From positions 1-27,984 of the forward strand of contig UQCR01000091.1 in the NCBI GenBank assembly GCA_900539655.1: a stretch of DNA of 27,984 bases. The letters are read 5' to 3'. The stretch comes from an uncultured Robinsoniella sp. GTDB taxonomy: Bacteria; Bacillota; Clostridia; Lachnospirales; Lachnospiraceae. Positions 15,738-24,556 of this stretch are shown here, in pieces. Every line of letters begins with the position of its first letter. Positions within the stretch are counted from its first letter, which is position 1. A program made the position numbers and the translations under genes. A model generated the notes under the pieces. The model was not told where the DNA came from, did no database searches, and worked only from the letters and a program-made list of their open reading frames with translations.

Positions 15738-16357
15738 AAATTGCAGTATTGGTATCTGGAGGCGGTACCAATCTCCAGGCAATTATAGACGGAATAGCAA
15801 ATGGCAGTATTACCAATACGGAGATTGCCGTTGTAATAAGCAACAACAAGAATGCATATGCACTTGAGCGGGCAAATCAGAACCACATACCCAATGTATG
15901 TGTATCGCCAAAGGATTATGAGAACCGTCCGGCGTTTAATGAAGCTCTGCTGCAAACAATACAGTCCTATGGATCCGAACTGGTTGTGCTGGCTGGATGT
16001 CTGGTGGTAATACCGGAAATTATGGTACAGGCATACCCAAACAAGATTATCAATGTACATCCTGCATTGATACCGGCATTCTGCGGAACCGGATATTATG
16101 GTTTGAAAGTGCATGAGGCAGTGTTGGAGCGTGGGGCAAAAGTCACCGGCGCTACCGTACACTTTGTGGATGAAGGAACGGACACGGGTCCGATTATCTT
16201 ACAAAAAGCAGTCGATGTGCACCAGGATGATACACCGGAAGAATTACAGCAGCGTGTCATGAAGGAAGCAGAGTGGAAGATCATGCCGGAAGCGATTAAT
16301 TTAATTGCAAATGGCAGAATATCTGTAAAGGACCATAAGGTTTGGATCGCAGATTAG
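15731..16357 (+). CDS. purN: Phosphoribosylglycinamide formyltransferase PurN
   Basis: PurN formylates GAR with 10-formyl-tetrahydrofolate to give FGAR. The 208-residue protein has SGGGTNLQ (9-16) for the phosphate, the catalytic Asn108 and His110 in NVHPALIP and Asp151 in DEGTDTGP, equivalent to the Asn-His-Asp set of the E. coli enzyme. Its start codon overlaps the purM stop in the shared ATGCTAA, typical of coupled translation. It is slightly shorter in spacing to purD than to a separate unit (80 bp), with no terminator between. Confidence 0.96.
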   Translation: MLKIAVLVSGGGTNLQAIIDGIANGSITNTEIAVVISNNKNAYALERANQNHIPNVCVSPKDYENRPAFNEALLQTIQSYGSELVVLAGCLVVIPEIMVQAYPNKIINVHPALIPAFCGTGYYGLKVHEAVLERGAKVTGATVHFVDEGTDTGPIILQKAVDVHQDDTPEELQQRVMKEAEWKIMPEAINLIANGRISVKDHKVWIAD

Positions 16358-16437
16358 AGCGTGTTTGTAACATTTTAAACAGCTGGTTTTTGCAGTGATA
16401 TAAAGCAGGATTAACAATGAAAGAAGGAAACTAATTC

Positions 16438-17709
16438 ATGAAAATACTAATCGTAGGCAGCGGCGGCAGAGAACATGCCATCGCCTGGAAAGTAGCCCAG
16501 AGCCCAAAAGCAGATAAGATTTACTGTGCACCCGGAAATGCAGGAATTGCAGAATATGCAGAATGTGTAGATATTGGTGCGATGGAATTTGAGAAACTGG
16601 TGGCATTTGCCAAGGAAAAAGAAATTGACCTTACTATTATAGGGATGGATGATCCCCTGGTAGGTGGAGTGGTAGATGCGTTTGAAGCGGAAGGATTAAG
16701 AGTATTCGGACCCCGTAAAAATGCAGCAATACTGGAAGGTTCCAAGGCTTTTTCCAAGGATTTAATGAAGAAGTATAATATTCCAACTGCCGGTTATGAG
16801 AATTTTGATGACCCAAAAGAAGCCCTTGCTTATCTGAAGACGGTTGAATTTCCTATCGTATTAAAGGCAGATGGATTAGCTCTTGGCAAAGGTGTTTTGA
16901 TTTGCAATACCCTGGAAGAGGCAGAAGAAGGCGTTAAGGCAATTATGCTGGACAAACAGTTTGGCAGCGCAGGCAACCGTTTGGTTGTAGAGGAATTTAT
17001 GACAGGACGGGAAGTATCCGTACTTTCTTTTGTAGATGGCAAAACAATCAAAACAATGACCAGTGCACAAGACCATAAGCGAGCAGGTGATGGGGATACC
17101 GGTCTGAATACCGGCGGTATGGGAACATTTTCACCCAGTCCGTTCTATACAAAGGAAGTAGATGATTTTTGCAATAAATATGTCTATCAGGCCAGCGTAG
17201 ATGCTATGGCGTCAGAAGGAAGAGAATTTAAAGGTATTATTTTCTTTGGATTGATGCTTACAGATAAAGGCCCTAAGGTACTGGAATACAATGCAAGATT
17301 TGGAGATCCGGAAGCCCAGGTTGTGCTGCCAAGAATGATAAATGATATCGTAGATGTGTTTGAGGCTTGTATAGATGGTACTTTAGACCAGATTGATCTG
17401 CAGTTTGAAGATAATGCAGCTGTCTGCGTGGTATTGGCTTCTGACGGATATCCGGTAAAGTACGATAAAGGGATCACCATCAGTGGATTTGAGAACTTTA
17501 AAGATAAAGAAGGATACTATGTGTTCCATGCAGGTACGAAAGCCACAGAAAAGGGGATCGTGACCAATGGAGGACGCGTTCTTGGCGTAACCGCAAAAGG
17601 TACAGATTTAAAAGAAGCTAGGGCAAATGCTTATAAAGCAGTAGACTGGATTACATTTGACAACAAATATTACCGAAACGATATTGGCAAGGCGATTGAT
17701 GAGGCATAG
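16438..17709 (+). CDS. purD: Phosphoribosylamine-glycine ligase PurD
   Basis: PurD joins glycine to phosphoribosylamine to give GAR, the substrate of PurN encoded just upstream. The 423 residues are normal for the family: an N-terminal nucleotide-fold domain with GSGGREHA (7-14), an ATP-grasp core with KADGLALGKGV (142-152) and the signature GDPEAQ, and a C-terminal domain. GAAGGAAA about 9 nt before the ATG is the ribosome binding site. An ATG at 16417 opens only a five-codon frame. The membrane protein gene follows after 31 bp. Confidence 0.96.
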   Translation: MKILIVGSGGREHAIAWKVAQSPKADKIYCAPGNAGIAEYAECVDIGAMEFEKLVAFAKEKEIDLTIIGMDDPLVGGVVDAFEAEGLRVFGPRKNAAILEGSKAFSKDLMKKYNIPTAGYENFDDPKEALAYLKTVEFPIVLKADGLALGKGVLICNTLEEAEEGVKAIMLDKQFGSAGNRLVVEEFMTGREVSVLSFVDGKTIKTMTSAQDHKRAGDGDTGLNTGGMGTFSPSPFYTKEVDDFCNKYVYQASVDAMASEGREFKGIIFFGLMLTDKGPKVLEYNARFGDPEAQVVLPRMINDIVDVFEACIDGTLDQIDLQFEDNAAVCVVLASDGYPVKYDKGITISGFENFKDKEGYYVFHAGTKATEKGIVTNGGRVLGVTAKGTDLKEARANAYKAVDWITFDNKYYRNDIGKAIDEA

Positions 17710-17740
17710 GGTTTGCCAAAATAATGAAAAGGGGTAAAGT

Positions 17741-19162
17741 ATGAAGATTTTAAAAGGAACATGGAAGTACCAGGTTGTTTTGGCAATGCTGATGTTATGG
17801 CTTTCTTCCATGACTGTTTTTGCTACCAGCTCGTCCAGTGATAACTCTCTGGCAACGCTTGGCATTGAAAACGCAGAAGTTTCACCGGAATTTTATTATT
17901 CAACAACAGAATATGAAGTAAAAGTACCGGCCGGAACAAAATCATTGACATTAGATCCGCAGCCTTCCGATGTAAATGCAGAGATAGCTTCCGTTGATGG
18001 AAACCAGCTGGATAATGGAAATGGGACTGTAACAATAACCGTTGCAGCTGAAGATGGGAGTAAGGCAGTTTATACGCTTCATGTAACAGCCGATGCAGTT
18101 GCAACAACAGAGGCGGCATCGGAAGCGGCAACTAATCAGGCGGCAGCATCTGAGTCACAGCCGGCTACAGAGAAAACGGCAGCTCAGACAGAGTCAGTAC
18201 AGAATGATACCGTGAAGATGTTAAATACACAGGTGGAGCAGGTTAATCAGAAACTGGAATTGGCTATGAAAATATTATATGGTATGATCGCATTTGCTGT
18301 AATCTTACTCTTTATAATCATTAACCTGGCGCTTAAGAATAAGGATCTGAAGGATGATTTACGGGAAGCTGAAAATACTTTGGATTTTAATACAAATGAA
18401 TTTGCAAGAAAAGAAAAAACGCTGAGTTCAGATTATTATTATGCACCGGTTCAGGAGATGCAGCCGGAAAGTGCTGATGCTCCCGGGGTACCGTTAGAAA
18501 AGGTACAGGAAACCACGGAGGAAGTCTTCGGAAATGGACAGGCACAGGTGAAGGCTGATGTACTTTCCAGAAAAGCAGAAGATAAACCAGTCAATAATCA
18601 GGCTGTAAAAACTGTAAAAAAAGTAAAGAAAGTTTCCAGCCAGCAGAATGGTATTACAGCCGGCGGAAACGCACAAAAGCCGGTTAACAGCCAGCGAAGT
18701 GCTCAGGGCCAACAGAAACAGCTGGCCGGGGACGGAAGCCAGGGACAAAAAAGAGTGCAGGGTAAAAAAGCGCCGCAGGGAAGACCGCAGGGCCAGCCAA
18801 AGCAGCCTGGCCAGCCCAAGCAATCCGAACAGACCAGACCTCAGAACCAGGCTAGACCCCAAGGTCAGCCAAAAGCCCAAGGTCAGCCAAAACCACAGGG
18901 TCAGTCAAAACCACAGGGTCAGGGAAATACGCCGGATCAGGTAAAACAGGTTCAGCCAAAGGTTCAGAAGCAGTCTAGGCCAAACGGCCAGCCGAAACCT
19001 CAGGGAAATGCACAGCAGAATCCGGGAGGGGCACAGCAGCCAGTAAAGAAGCAGAGACCGCCAAAGAAAGTGCAGGCAGAAAGTCCGAATTCACAGGTAA
19101 ATTTACAGCAGGGAGCAGATGAAAATCCCCCTGAAGTAGACGTAACCATGATTGACTTATAA
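17741..19162 (+). CDS. Membrane protein with cadherin-like sandwich domain and Pro/Gln-rich tail
   Basis: The 473-residue protein has a signal peptide (about 1-29, VVLAMLMLWLSSMTVFA core), a cadherin-like beta-sandwich domain (about 37-118: LATLGIENAEVSPEF to YTLHV), a Thr/Ala/Glu linker and one membrane span (about 178-198, ILYGMIAFAVILLFIIINLAL region). The C-terminal 275 residues should be cytoplasmic, strongly basic and low in complexity, with GQPKPQ-type repeats. The DNA shows three 18-bp units at 18863-18916. The sandwich domain is often found in cell-surface proteins of Firmicutes; no function is known for this architecture. AAAAGGGG (17727-17734) is the ribosome binding site. It follows purD by 31 bp and ends at a strong terminator. 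Confidence 0.85.
   Translation: MKILKGTWKYQVVLAMLMLWLSSMTVFATSSSSDNSLATLGIENAEVSPEFYYSTTEYEVKVPAGTKSLTLDPQPSDVNAEIASVDGNQLDNGNGTVTITVAAEDGSKAVYTLHVTADAVATTEAASEAATNQAAASESQPATEKTAAQTESVQNDTVKMLNTQVEQVNQKLELAMKILYGMIAFAVILLFIIINLALKNKDLKDDLREAENTLDFNTNEFARKEKTLSSDYYYAPVQEMQPESADAPGVPLEKVQETTEEVFGNGQAQVKADVLSRKAEDKPVNNQAVKTVKKVKKVSSQQNGITAGGNAQKPVNSQRSAQGQQKQLAGDGSQGQKRVQGKKAPQGRPQGQPKQPGQPKQSEQTRPQNQARPQGQPKAQGQPKPQGQSKPQGQGNTPDQVKQVQPKVQKQSRPNGQPKPQGNAQQNPGGAQQPVKKQRPPKKVQAESPNSQVNLQQGADENPPEVDVTMIDL
18863..18916 (+). repeat. Three 18-bp tandem units inside the Pro/Gln tail coding region
   Basis: GGTCAGCCAAAAGCCCAA at 18863-18880 is followed by similar units at 18881-18898 and 18899-18916, with a partial unit after. 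They encode GQPKAQ, GQPKPQ and GQSKPQ. The units are in frame, so copy number can change without a frameshift. Confidence 0.85.
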
Positions 19163-19182
19163 AGATATACAGTACGAATGAG

Positions 19183-19229
19183 AAATAGAGAGACTCCGCT
19201 TATAGCCTGGCGGGTCTCTCTATTTTTGC
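19183..19229 (+). terminator. Strong terminator after the membrane protein gene
   Basis: AAATAGAGAGAC (19183-19194) pairs perfectly with GTCTCTCTATTT (19214-19225), with an inner CCGC/GCGG pair and a following TTTTT. Because the stem begins with A it may also act on the other strand. Confidence 0.95.
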
Positions 19230-19264
19230 GACAGCCTGTTAGAGTTTCCAAATTCTAAATTGGG

Positions 19265-19293
19265 TTGACAGATAATGACAGGTGTTATATTAT
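19265..19293 (+). promoter_or_regulatory. Promoter of the gntR-clpC unit
   Basis: TTGACA (19265-19270), 17 bp, TATTAT (19288-19293): a near-consensus sigma-A promoter 35 bp before the GntR gene. It is overlapped by the palindrome at 19284-19302. Confidence 0.9.
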
Positions 19294-19302
19294 AAATATA
19301 AC
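19284..19302. promoter_or_regulatory. Palindromic operator over the -10 box, likely bound by the GntR protein
   Basis: GTTATATT-ATA-AATATAAC is a perfect palindrome with 8-bp arms and a 3-bp centre. It covers the -10 box of the promoter for the adjacent YtrA-type GntR gene. Operators of that subfamily are dyads of this kind at their own promoters, so autorepression of gntR-clpC is the simplest reading; direct binding is inference. Confidence 0.7.
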
Positions 19303-19327
19303 AAACATAGGATAGAAGGGTGATACT

Positions 19328-19696
19328 ATGATGATAAAAATAGATTTTCAAAGTGAAGAGGCGCTATATATTCAACTTAGAAATCAGATCATATTGGGAA
19401 TTGCTACTTCCAGCATCCAGGAAGGCGATGTTTTACCTTCTGTAAGACAGCTGGCGGAAGATATCGGAATCAATATGCATACAGTTAATAAAGCGTATGC
19501 AGTATTAAAACAAGAAGGGTTTGTGACGATAGACAGAAGAAGAGGAGCAATTATATCTCTTGATATCGATAAATTACAGGCTTTGGAGGAAATGAAACAA
19601 AATTTACGCGTTTTACTTGCAAAAGGCAGATGCAAACGCATTACCGGTCAGGAAGTTCATGCATTAGTGGACGAGATATTGGCAGAATATGAATAA
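19328..19696 (+). CDS. GntR-family regulator, YtrA subfamily
   Basis: The 122-residue protein has the GntR winged helix (about 10-78), including LPSVRQLAEDIGINMHTVNK at 37-56 and RRGAIIS as the wing. A short C-terminal helical part of about 40 residues follows instead of a ligand-binding domain, which defines the YtrA type. YtrA proteins are usually paired with ABC transporter genes; here it is followed 17 bp later by clpC, with no transporter in sight. AGAAGGGTGA (19314-19323) is the ribosome binding site; ATG at 19328 or 19331 is possible. Confidence 0.93.
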   Translation: MMIKIDFQSEEALYIQLRNQIILGIATSSIQEGDVLPSVRQLAEDIGINMHTVNKAYAVLKQEGFVTIDRRRGAIISLDIDKLQALEEMKQNLRVLLAKGRCKRITGQEVHALVDEILAEYE

Positions 19697-19713
19697 TAGC
19701 AGGAGGAATATCT

Positions 19714-22167
19714 ATGCATAAAGAATTTACAGATAGTGCGCAGACTGCATTAGTGCTTGCCAGACAGGCAGCGAAGGAATGTGCACAGAGTTATATCGGA
19801 TCCGAACATTTACTGTTGGGATTGTTAAGAGAAAGAACAGGAACAGCACATATTGTACTGGAAGAAGGCGGTGTGGAAGAAGAACAGCTGTTAGCCTTAA
19901 TAGAACAGCTGATTGCTCCGGAAGGCGGTGTTGCTCTGGCTAGTCCGGATGGATATACGCCGCGTGCACTGGCTGTTTTGGAAAGCAGCGAAAAAGAAGC
20001 ATCCTTTTTTCAAATGGATGAAATTGGAACAGAGCATATTCTGCTCTCTTTATTAAGGGATGTGGAATGTGTGGCTACACGGCTGCTTCATACCATGGGG
20101 ATACAACTGCAGAAACTGTATATGGAAATCATGGGGATTATGGGTGCAGATGAGGAGACCTATAAGGCTTATCTCCAGGAAGTAAAGGCGTCCAAGAGCA
20201 AACAGAAAAGTTCCACAACGCCAATGCTGGATCAGTACAGCAGGGATTTGACAGAGCAGGCGAGTCAGGGAGAACTGGATCCGGTTATTGGAAGAGAAGA
20301 TGAAATAAAGCGTATTATACAGATCTTAAGTAGGCGTACCAAGAATAATCCCTGCCTAATCGGAGAACCGGGAGTAGGTAAAACTGCTATTGCAGAAGGG
20401 CTGGCACAAAAAATCGTGGCAGGAGCTGTTCCGCGGACGATACAGGATAAGCGTGTTGTTACGCTGGACCTGGCAAGTATGGTAGCGGGGTCTAAATACC
20501 GTGGTGAATTTGAAGAGCGAATTAAAAAAGTAATCAAAGAAGTTATGGATTGCAGTGATGTACTGTTATTTATAGATGAACTTCATACCATTATTGGTGC
20601 AGGAGGAGCTGAGGGGGCAATGGATGCTTCCAACATCTTAAAGCCTTCCCTTTCCAGAGGTGAGATTCAGTTGATTGGTGCAACTACAATAGAGGAGTAC
20701 CGTAAGTATATCGAGAAAGATCCAGCACTTGAGCGAAGGTTTCAGCCGGTCACGGTAGAAGAGCCGACAGAGGAAGAAGCAATCGAGATCCTTAAGGGAT
20801 TGCGTCCGAGTTATGAGAAGCATCACCGTGTAACGATTACAGATGATGCGATAGAATCGGCAGTGAAGTATTCCATGAGATTTATCAGCGATAGATTTCT
20901 GCCCGATAAGGCAATCGATCTGATCGATGAAGCAGCTTCCAAAGTACAGCTGAAGGGCTATCAGGTACCGACAAATCTGGAAGAACTGCAAAATGAAGTA
21001 TTTGATTTGGCGCAGGAGAAGGAAAATGCCATCAAGGAAGGTGACTTTGATGAGGCTGCGAGAATAAAAAAAGAGCAGGAAGCAAAAGAAAAGAAGCTGA
21101 CAAGCCTGCGTAACCGGATAGAAAAGAAGAATGCTGCAAAGCAGCTGATGGTGGAAGAGCCGGATGTTGCGGAAGTAGTATCCATGTGGACGAAGATACC
21201 GGTACAAAAGCTGGCTGAAAAAGAAACGCACCGGCTGCTTCGTCTGGAACAGACACTTCACCAGAGAGTCATAGGACAGGATGAAGCGGTGATTGCGGTT
21301 GCCAAGGCTATCAAACGGGGAAGAGTCGGATTAAAGGATCCAAAGCGCCCTATCGGATCATTCTTATTCCTGGGTCCAACAGGTGTGGGTAAGACGGAAC
21401 TGTCCAAAGCAGTTGCAGAGACCGTTTTTGGCAGTGAACAGGCCATGATACGGGTTGATATGTCGGAATACATGGAGAAACACAGTGTATCTAAGCTGGT
21501 GGGCTCTCCTCCGGGATATGTAGGATATGAAGAAGGCGGGCAGCTAAGTGAAAAAGTGCGCCGTAATCCATATTCTGTCATCTTGTTTGATGAAATTGAA
21601 AAGGCACATCCCGATGTGTTTAATATCCTGCTCCAGGTACTGGATGACGGGCATATTACGGACGCCCAGGGACGAAAGATTGATTTTAAAAATACAATTC
21701 TCATTATGACATCCAATGCTGGAGCACAGTCAATTATTTCACCAAAGAAATTGGGCTTCGCAGCAGTTGATGATGAAAAGCATAATTATAATGTCATGAA
21801 AGGTAATGTGATGGAAGAAGTCCGCCGCATGTTTAAACCGGAATTCTTAAATCGAATTGACGAAATTATTGTATTCCATTCGTTAAACAAAGAAAATATA
21901 AAGAGTATCGTTGGACTCCTGTTAAAAGAATTTACGAAGCGATGCAAGGAACAGATGGATATAACGTTAAATGTGAGGGATTCAGTGAAGAGCTTTATTT
22001 CGGAAGAAGGCTTTGATGACAAGTATGGAGCGAGGCCTTTAAAGAGGGCAATTCAAAATAAGATCGAAGATGCACTGGCTGAAGAAATCCTGGAAGGAAA
22101 AGTGAAAACAGGGGATACGGTAAGCGTTGGGTTATCAAACAAAGAAATTAAATTTTATATAAAATAG
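19714..22167 (+). CDS. clpC: ATP-dependent Clp protease ATP-binding subunit ClpC
   Basis: ClpC is an AAA+ unfoldase that feeds proteins to ClpP. The 817 residues show two N-terminal repeats (about 1-150); AAA-1 with GEPGVGKT at 217-224 and FIDE at 286-289; the middle domain with a UVR-like segment (about 430-465) typical of ClpC; AAA-2 with GPTGVGKT at 554-561 and LFDEIE at 624-629; and a ClpP-docking LGF loop at 680-682. The ribosome binding site is AGGAGGAA just upstream. In Bacillus clpC lies behind ctsR-mcsA-mcsB; none of these is here. Instead a GntR regulator precedes it, so control of the unfoldase differs. No terminator is obvious after it. Confidence 0.96.
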   Translation: MHKEFTDSAQTALVLARQAAKECAQSYIGSEHLLLGLLRERTGTAHIVLEEGGVEEEQLLALIEQLIAPEGGVALASPDGYTPRALAVLESSEKEASFFQMDEIGTEHILLSLLRDVECVATRLLHTMGIQLQKLYMEIMGIMGADEETYKAYLQEVKASKSKQKSSTTPMLDQYSRDLTEQASQGELDPVIGREDEIKRIIQILSRRTKNNPCLIGEPGVGKTAIAEGLAQKIVAGAVPRTIQDKRVVTLDLASMVAGSKYRGEFEERIKKVIKEVMDCSDVLLFIDELHTIIGAGGAEGAMDASNILKPSLSRGEIQLIGATTIEEYRKYIEKDPALERRFQPVTVEEPTEEEAIEILKGLRPSYEKHHRVTITDDAIESAVKYSMRFISDRFLPDKAIDLIDEAASKVQLKGYQVPTNLEELQNEVFDLAQEKENAIKEGDFDEAARIKKEQEAKEKKLTSLRNRIEKKNAAKQLMVEEPDVAEVVSMWTKIPVQKLAEKETHRLLRLEQTLHQRVIGQDEAVIAVAKAIKRGRVGLKDPKRPIGSFLFLGPTGVGKTELSKAVAETVFGSEQAMIRVDMSEYMEKHSVSKLVGSPPGYVGYEEGGQLSEKVRRNPYSVILFDEIEKAHPDVFNILLQVLDDGHITDAQGRKIDFKNTILIMTSNAGAQSIISPKKLGFAAVDDEKHNYNVMKGNVMEEVRRMFKPEFLNRIDEIIVFHSLNKENIKSIVGLLLKEFTKRCKEQMDITLNVRDSVKSFISEEGFDDKYGARPLKRAIQNKIEDALAEEILEGKVKTGDTVSVGLSNKEIKFYIK

Positions 22168-22297
22168 AGTGAATGCTACCCATTAAATTTTCATGAAGAA
22201 TGAATAAATCACTAGCATATTTCTCTTTTTTATGATAAAATTTTAAGAACAATAGAATAGAGGATAACTATCAACGAAATACTAGGAGGGCATACTA

Positions 22298-22711
22298 ATG
22301 TCAGTTGTAAAAGAATTAATACGTACAGAAGATGACGGAACAATCAGTTTCGGAAATTATGAATTGGACCAGAAATCAAAGCTTTCTGATTTTGAATATA
22401 ATGGGGACTTGTATAAGGTAAAAACATTTAAAGAAATCACGAAGCTGGAGAGAAATGGGATGTTCGTATATGAATCCGTTCCCGGAACTACCGTAAATCA
22501 TCTATCAGCAGATGCAAATGGGGTCAACTTTGAAGTAGAAGGACCAACAGATGCACAGATAACAGTTGAATTGGAGGAAGATACTGCTTACGAAATCTTT
22601 ATTGATGACGAGAATGCCGGAAAGATGCAGACAAATCTGGGCGGTAAGCTTTCTTTAAGCGTAGAATTGGATAATACAGATAAAGCTTTTGTTAAAATCG
22701 TTAGAGCTTAG
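22298..22711 (+). CDS. Conserved-looking protein of unknown function, 137 aa
   Basis: The 137-residue product is acidic and rich in beta-strand-like alternation, with no signal peptide, membrane span or recognised motif. Its centre has paired Tyr/Phe and Asp residues (FEYNGDLYKVKTFKEITKLE) and its second half resembles a small beta domain. Similar Lachnospiraceae proteins are sometimes labelled endosialidase in databases; I cannot support that function from the sequence. AGGAGGG before the ATG at 22298 is a strong ribosome binding site, and the gene sits between clpC and radA in the same direction with 130 bp before it. Confidence 0.78.
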   Translation: MSVVKELIRTEDDGTISFGNYELDQKSKLSDFEYNGDLYKVKTFKEITKLERNGMFVYESVPGTTVNHLSADANGVNFEVEGPTDAQITVELEEDTAYEIFIDDENAGKMQTNLGGKLSLSVELDNTDKAFVKIVRA

Positions 22712-22890
22712 GAGCGTGTATATAAATCACTTCATTAATCTGTACGTCTCACTTCGCGAATGCGATTGTGAATTACGATCTAATACGTTGACGTATTAAG
22801 GCTTTGCAAGTTAAAATTATCGTGGCTGCCAACAGATGGATCCGCAAGTACATTCCATCTGCTTGTTGCCCGCAGGAATAAAGTTAAATG
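22712..22890. repeat. Foldback-rich region, probable truncated copy of the pyrE-leader repeat
   Basis: The start AGCGTGT and ATCTGTACGTCTCACTT (22757-22752 region on) match the left arm of the 5291-5443 element. It continues with TAATACGT/ACGTATTA (about 22780-22799) and CAGATGGA/TCCATCTG (22833-22840 and 22854-22861), both perfect stems. No right-end match to the full element is clear, so I read it as a degraded or partial copy. Confidence 0.5.
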
Positions 22891-22933
22891 GAAGTCCGGC
22901 ATTTTCACAACTACTGTGGAGAAGCCGGACTTC
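22891..22933 (+). terminator. Strong hairpin in the radA leader, terminator-like without a T-run
   Basis: GAAGTCCGGC (22891-22900) pairs perfectly with GCCGGACTTC (22924-22933), with CACA/TGTG nested inside. Only TTTC follows, so it may be a weak terminator, a roadblock or a structural element in the 5' leader, ending 32 bp before the radA start. Confidence 0.5.
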
Positions 22934-22965
22934 TTTCGGATAGAAAAGTATTTAGAGGAGGAACG

Positions 22966-24324
22966 ATGGCGAAAGGAAAAACAACTGTATTTTTTTGTCA
23001 AAACTGTGGATATGAGTCCAGCAAGTGGTCAGGTCAATGTCCAGCCTGTAAAGAATGGAATACATTTACAGAAGAAGTGATTCAAAAGACCTCATCCGTA
23101 AAAGCAGTAAAAAAGGCAAATGATATTGAACCAATGAAACTTACCAGTATACAGATGAAAGAAACGGACCGGATGCAGACCGGAATGATGGAACTGGACA
23201 GAGTACTGGGCGGAGGCATTGTACAAGGATCCCTGATTTTAGTTGGGGGAGACCCGGGAATCGGAAAGTCTACACTGTTGCTTCAAGTCTGCAAGAACCT
23301 GACGGATAAAGCAGTGAAAGTATTATATATATCAGGGGAAGAATCATTACAGCAGATTAAACTCAGAGCCAGCAGGATTGGTGATTTTAAAGATTCGCTG
23401 CTGATTTTATGTGAAACGAATCTGGAAATAATCCAGGAAGTAATTAAAAAAGTAAATCCTGAAGTTGTGGTTATAGATTCTATACAGACAATGTATCGTG
23501 ATGAGGTAAGTTCCGCACCTGGTAGTGTGTCTCAGGTCAGAGAGTCTACAAATGTCTTTATGCAGATTGCAAAAGGCCTTGGAATTTCTATTTTCCTGGT
23601 TGGGCATGTTACCAAAGAGGGGGTCGTCGCAGGTCCCAGAGTACTGGAGCATATGGTGGATACCGTATTATATTTTGAAGGAGACCGCCATGCTGCATAT
23701 CGAATCCTGAGAGGGGTAAAAAACAGGTTTGGATCCACAAATGAAATTGGCGTATTTGAGATGAGGGATATTGGCTTAGTGGAAGTGGCAAATCCATCGG
23801 AATTTATGCTGAATGGAAAACCGGAAGGTGCATCAGGGTCGATTGTGGCATGTTCTATGGAAGGAACGCGTCCAATTTTGATTGAGATTCAGGCATTGGT
23901 ATGTCAGAGCAATTTGGCTATCCCAAGGAGGACAGCAGCAGGAACGGATTATAACAGGGTGAATCTATTAATGGCAGTTCTGGAGAAGAGACTTGGAATG
24001 CACCTCTCCGCATGTGATGCTTACGTAAATATTGCAGGGGGAATAAAAATGAATGAACCGGCGATAGATCTTGGCATTATAATGGCGGTAGTATCCAGTT
24101 ATAAGGACAGGGCAATAGATGAGAAGACCATCGTTTTTGGTGAAGTGGGATTAAGCGGTGAGGTACGAGCTGTAAATATGCCAGAGCAAAGAGTACAGGA
24201 AGCAAAAAAACTTGGTTTCGAGACAGTGATTATGCCAAAAGTGTCATTAAAATCAGTTGAAAAGATTAAAGGGATACGTATTGTAGGCGTACAAACGGTA
24301 AAAGATGCCGTAAATTGCATTTAG
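22966..24324 (+). CDS. radA: DNA repair protein RadA
   Basis: RadA (Sms) is a RecA-like helicase that moves branches during recombinational repair. The 452-residue protein has an N-terminal zinc finger (Cys11, Cys14, Cys25, Cys28), a Walker A GDPGIGKS at 95-102, the RadA-specific KNRFGS motif in the middle and a C-terminal Lon-like domain with the GGIKMNEPAIDLG segment. I chose the ATG at 22966 because GAGGAGG (22955-22961) precedes it; an in-frame ATG at 22888 would run through the hairpin and adds residues that do not fit the family. A terminator follows. Confidence 0.96.
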   Translation: MAKGKTTVFFCQNCGYESSKWSGQCPACKEWNTFTEEVIQKTSSVKAVKKANDIEPMKLTSIQMKETDRMQTGMMELDRVLGGGIVQGSLILVGGDPGIGKSTLLLQVCKNLTDKAVKVLYISGEESLQQIKLRASRIGDFKDSLLILCETNLEIIQEVIKKVNPEVVVIDSIQTMYRDEVSSAPGSVSQVRESTNVFMQIAKGLGISIFLVGHVTKEGVVAGPRVLEHMVDTVLYFEGDRHAAYRILRGVKNRFGSTNEIGVFEMRDIGLVEVANPSEFMLNGKPEGASGSIVACSMEGTRPILIEIQALVCQSNLAIPRRTAAGTDYNRVNLLMAVLEKRLGMHLSACDAYVNIAGGIKMNEPAIDLGIIMAVVSSYKDRAIDEKTIVFGEVGLSGEVRAVNMPEQRVQEAKKLGFETVIMPKVSLKSVEKIKGIRIVGVQTVKDAVNCI

Positions 24325-24360
24325 TAAATATTATTTTTATAACTTTTTAGCTTAATAAAT

Positions 24361-24407
24361 GAGGACGTAGCAGATAACAGAACTAACTGCTATGTCCTTA
24401 TTTAAAT
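24361..24407 (+). terminator. Terminator after radA, likely bidirectional
   Basis: GGACGTAGCAG (24363-24373) pairs with CTGCTATGTCC with one wobble, and the stem extends through AAATGA/TTATTT. A T-rich run follows on the + strand. Confidence 0.85.
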
Positions 24408-24506
24408 TATACGGAATCCAGCAAGAGAAGTTGTTTATATAGTTACTTAACCATAGAGAGCAGATATTATCTTGGTAAATTTTCTGATTATTAATTGATT
24501 AATAGA

Positions 24507-24537
24507 TTGACTCTCTCGCAACGTAATGGTTTAAGAT
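24507..24537 (+). promoter_or_regulatory. MerR-type promoter with a 19-bp spacer
   Basis: TTGACT (24507-24512) and TAAGAT (24532-24537) are 19 bp apart, the over-long spacing typical of promoters activated by MerR-family proteins, which realign the boxes. It lies directly before a MerR gene, so autoactivation is likely. The transcript would start only about 12 nt before the ATG, at the ribosome binding site. Confidence 0.6.
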
Positions 24538-24556
24538 GAGAATGAAAGGAGGCAAA

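Noticed and set aside
20638..21261. Reverse-strand open frame of 207 codons inside clpC
   Set aside because: It lies wholly antisense to conserved AAA+ coding sequence and has no recognisable domain or ribosome binding site.
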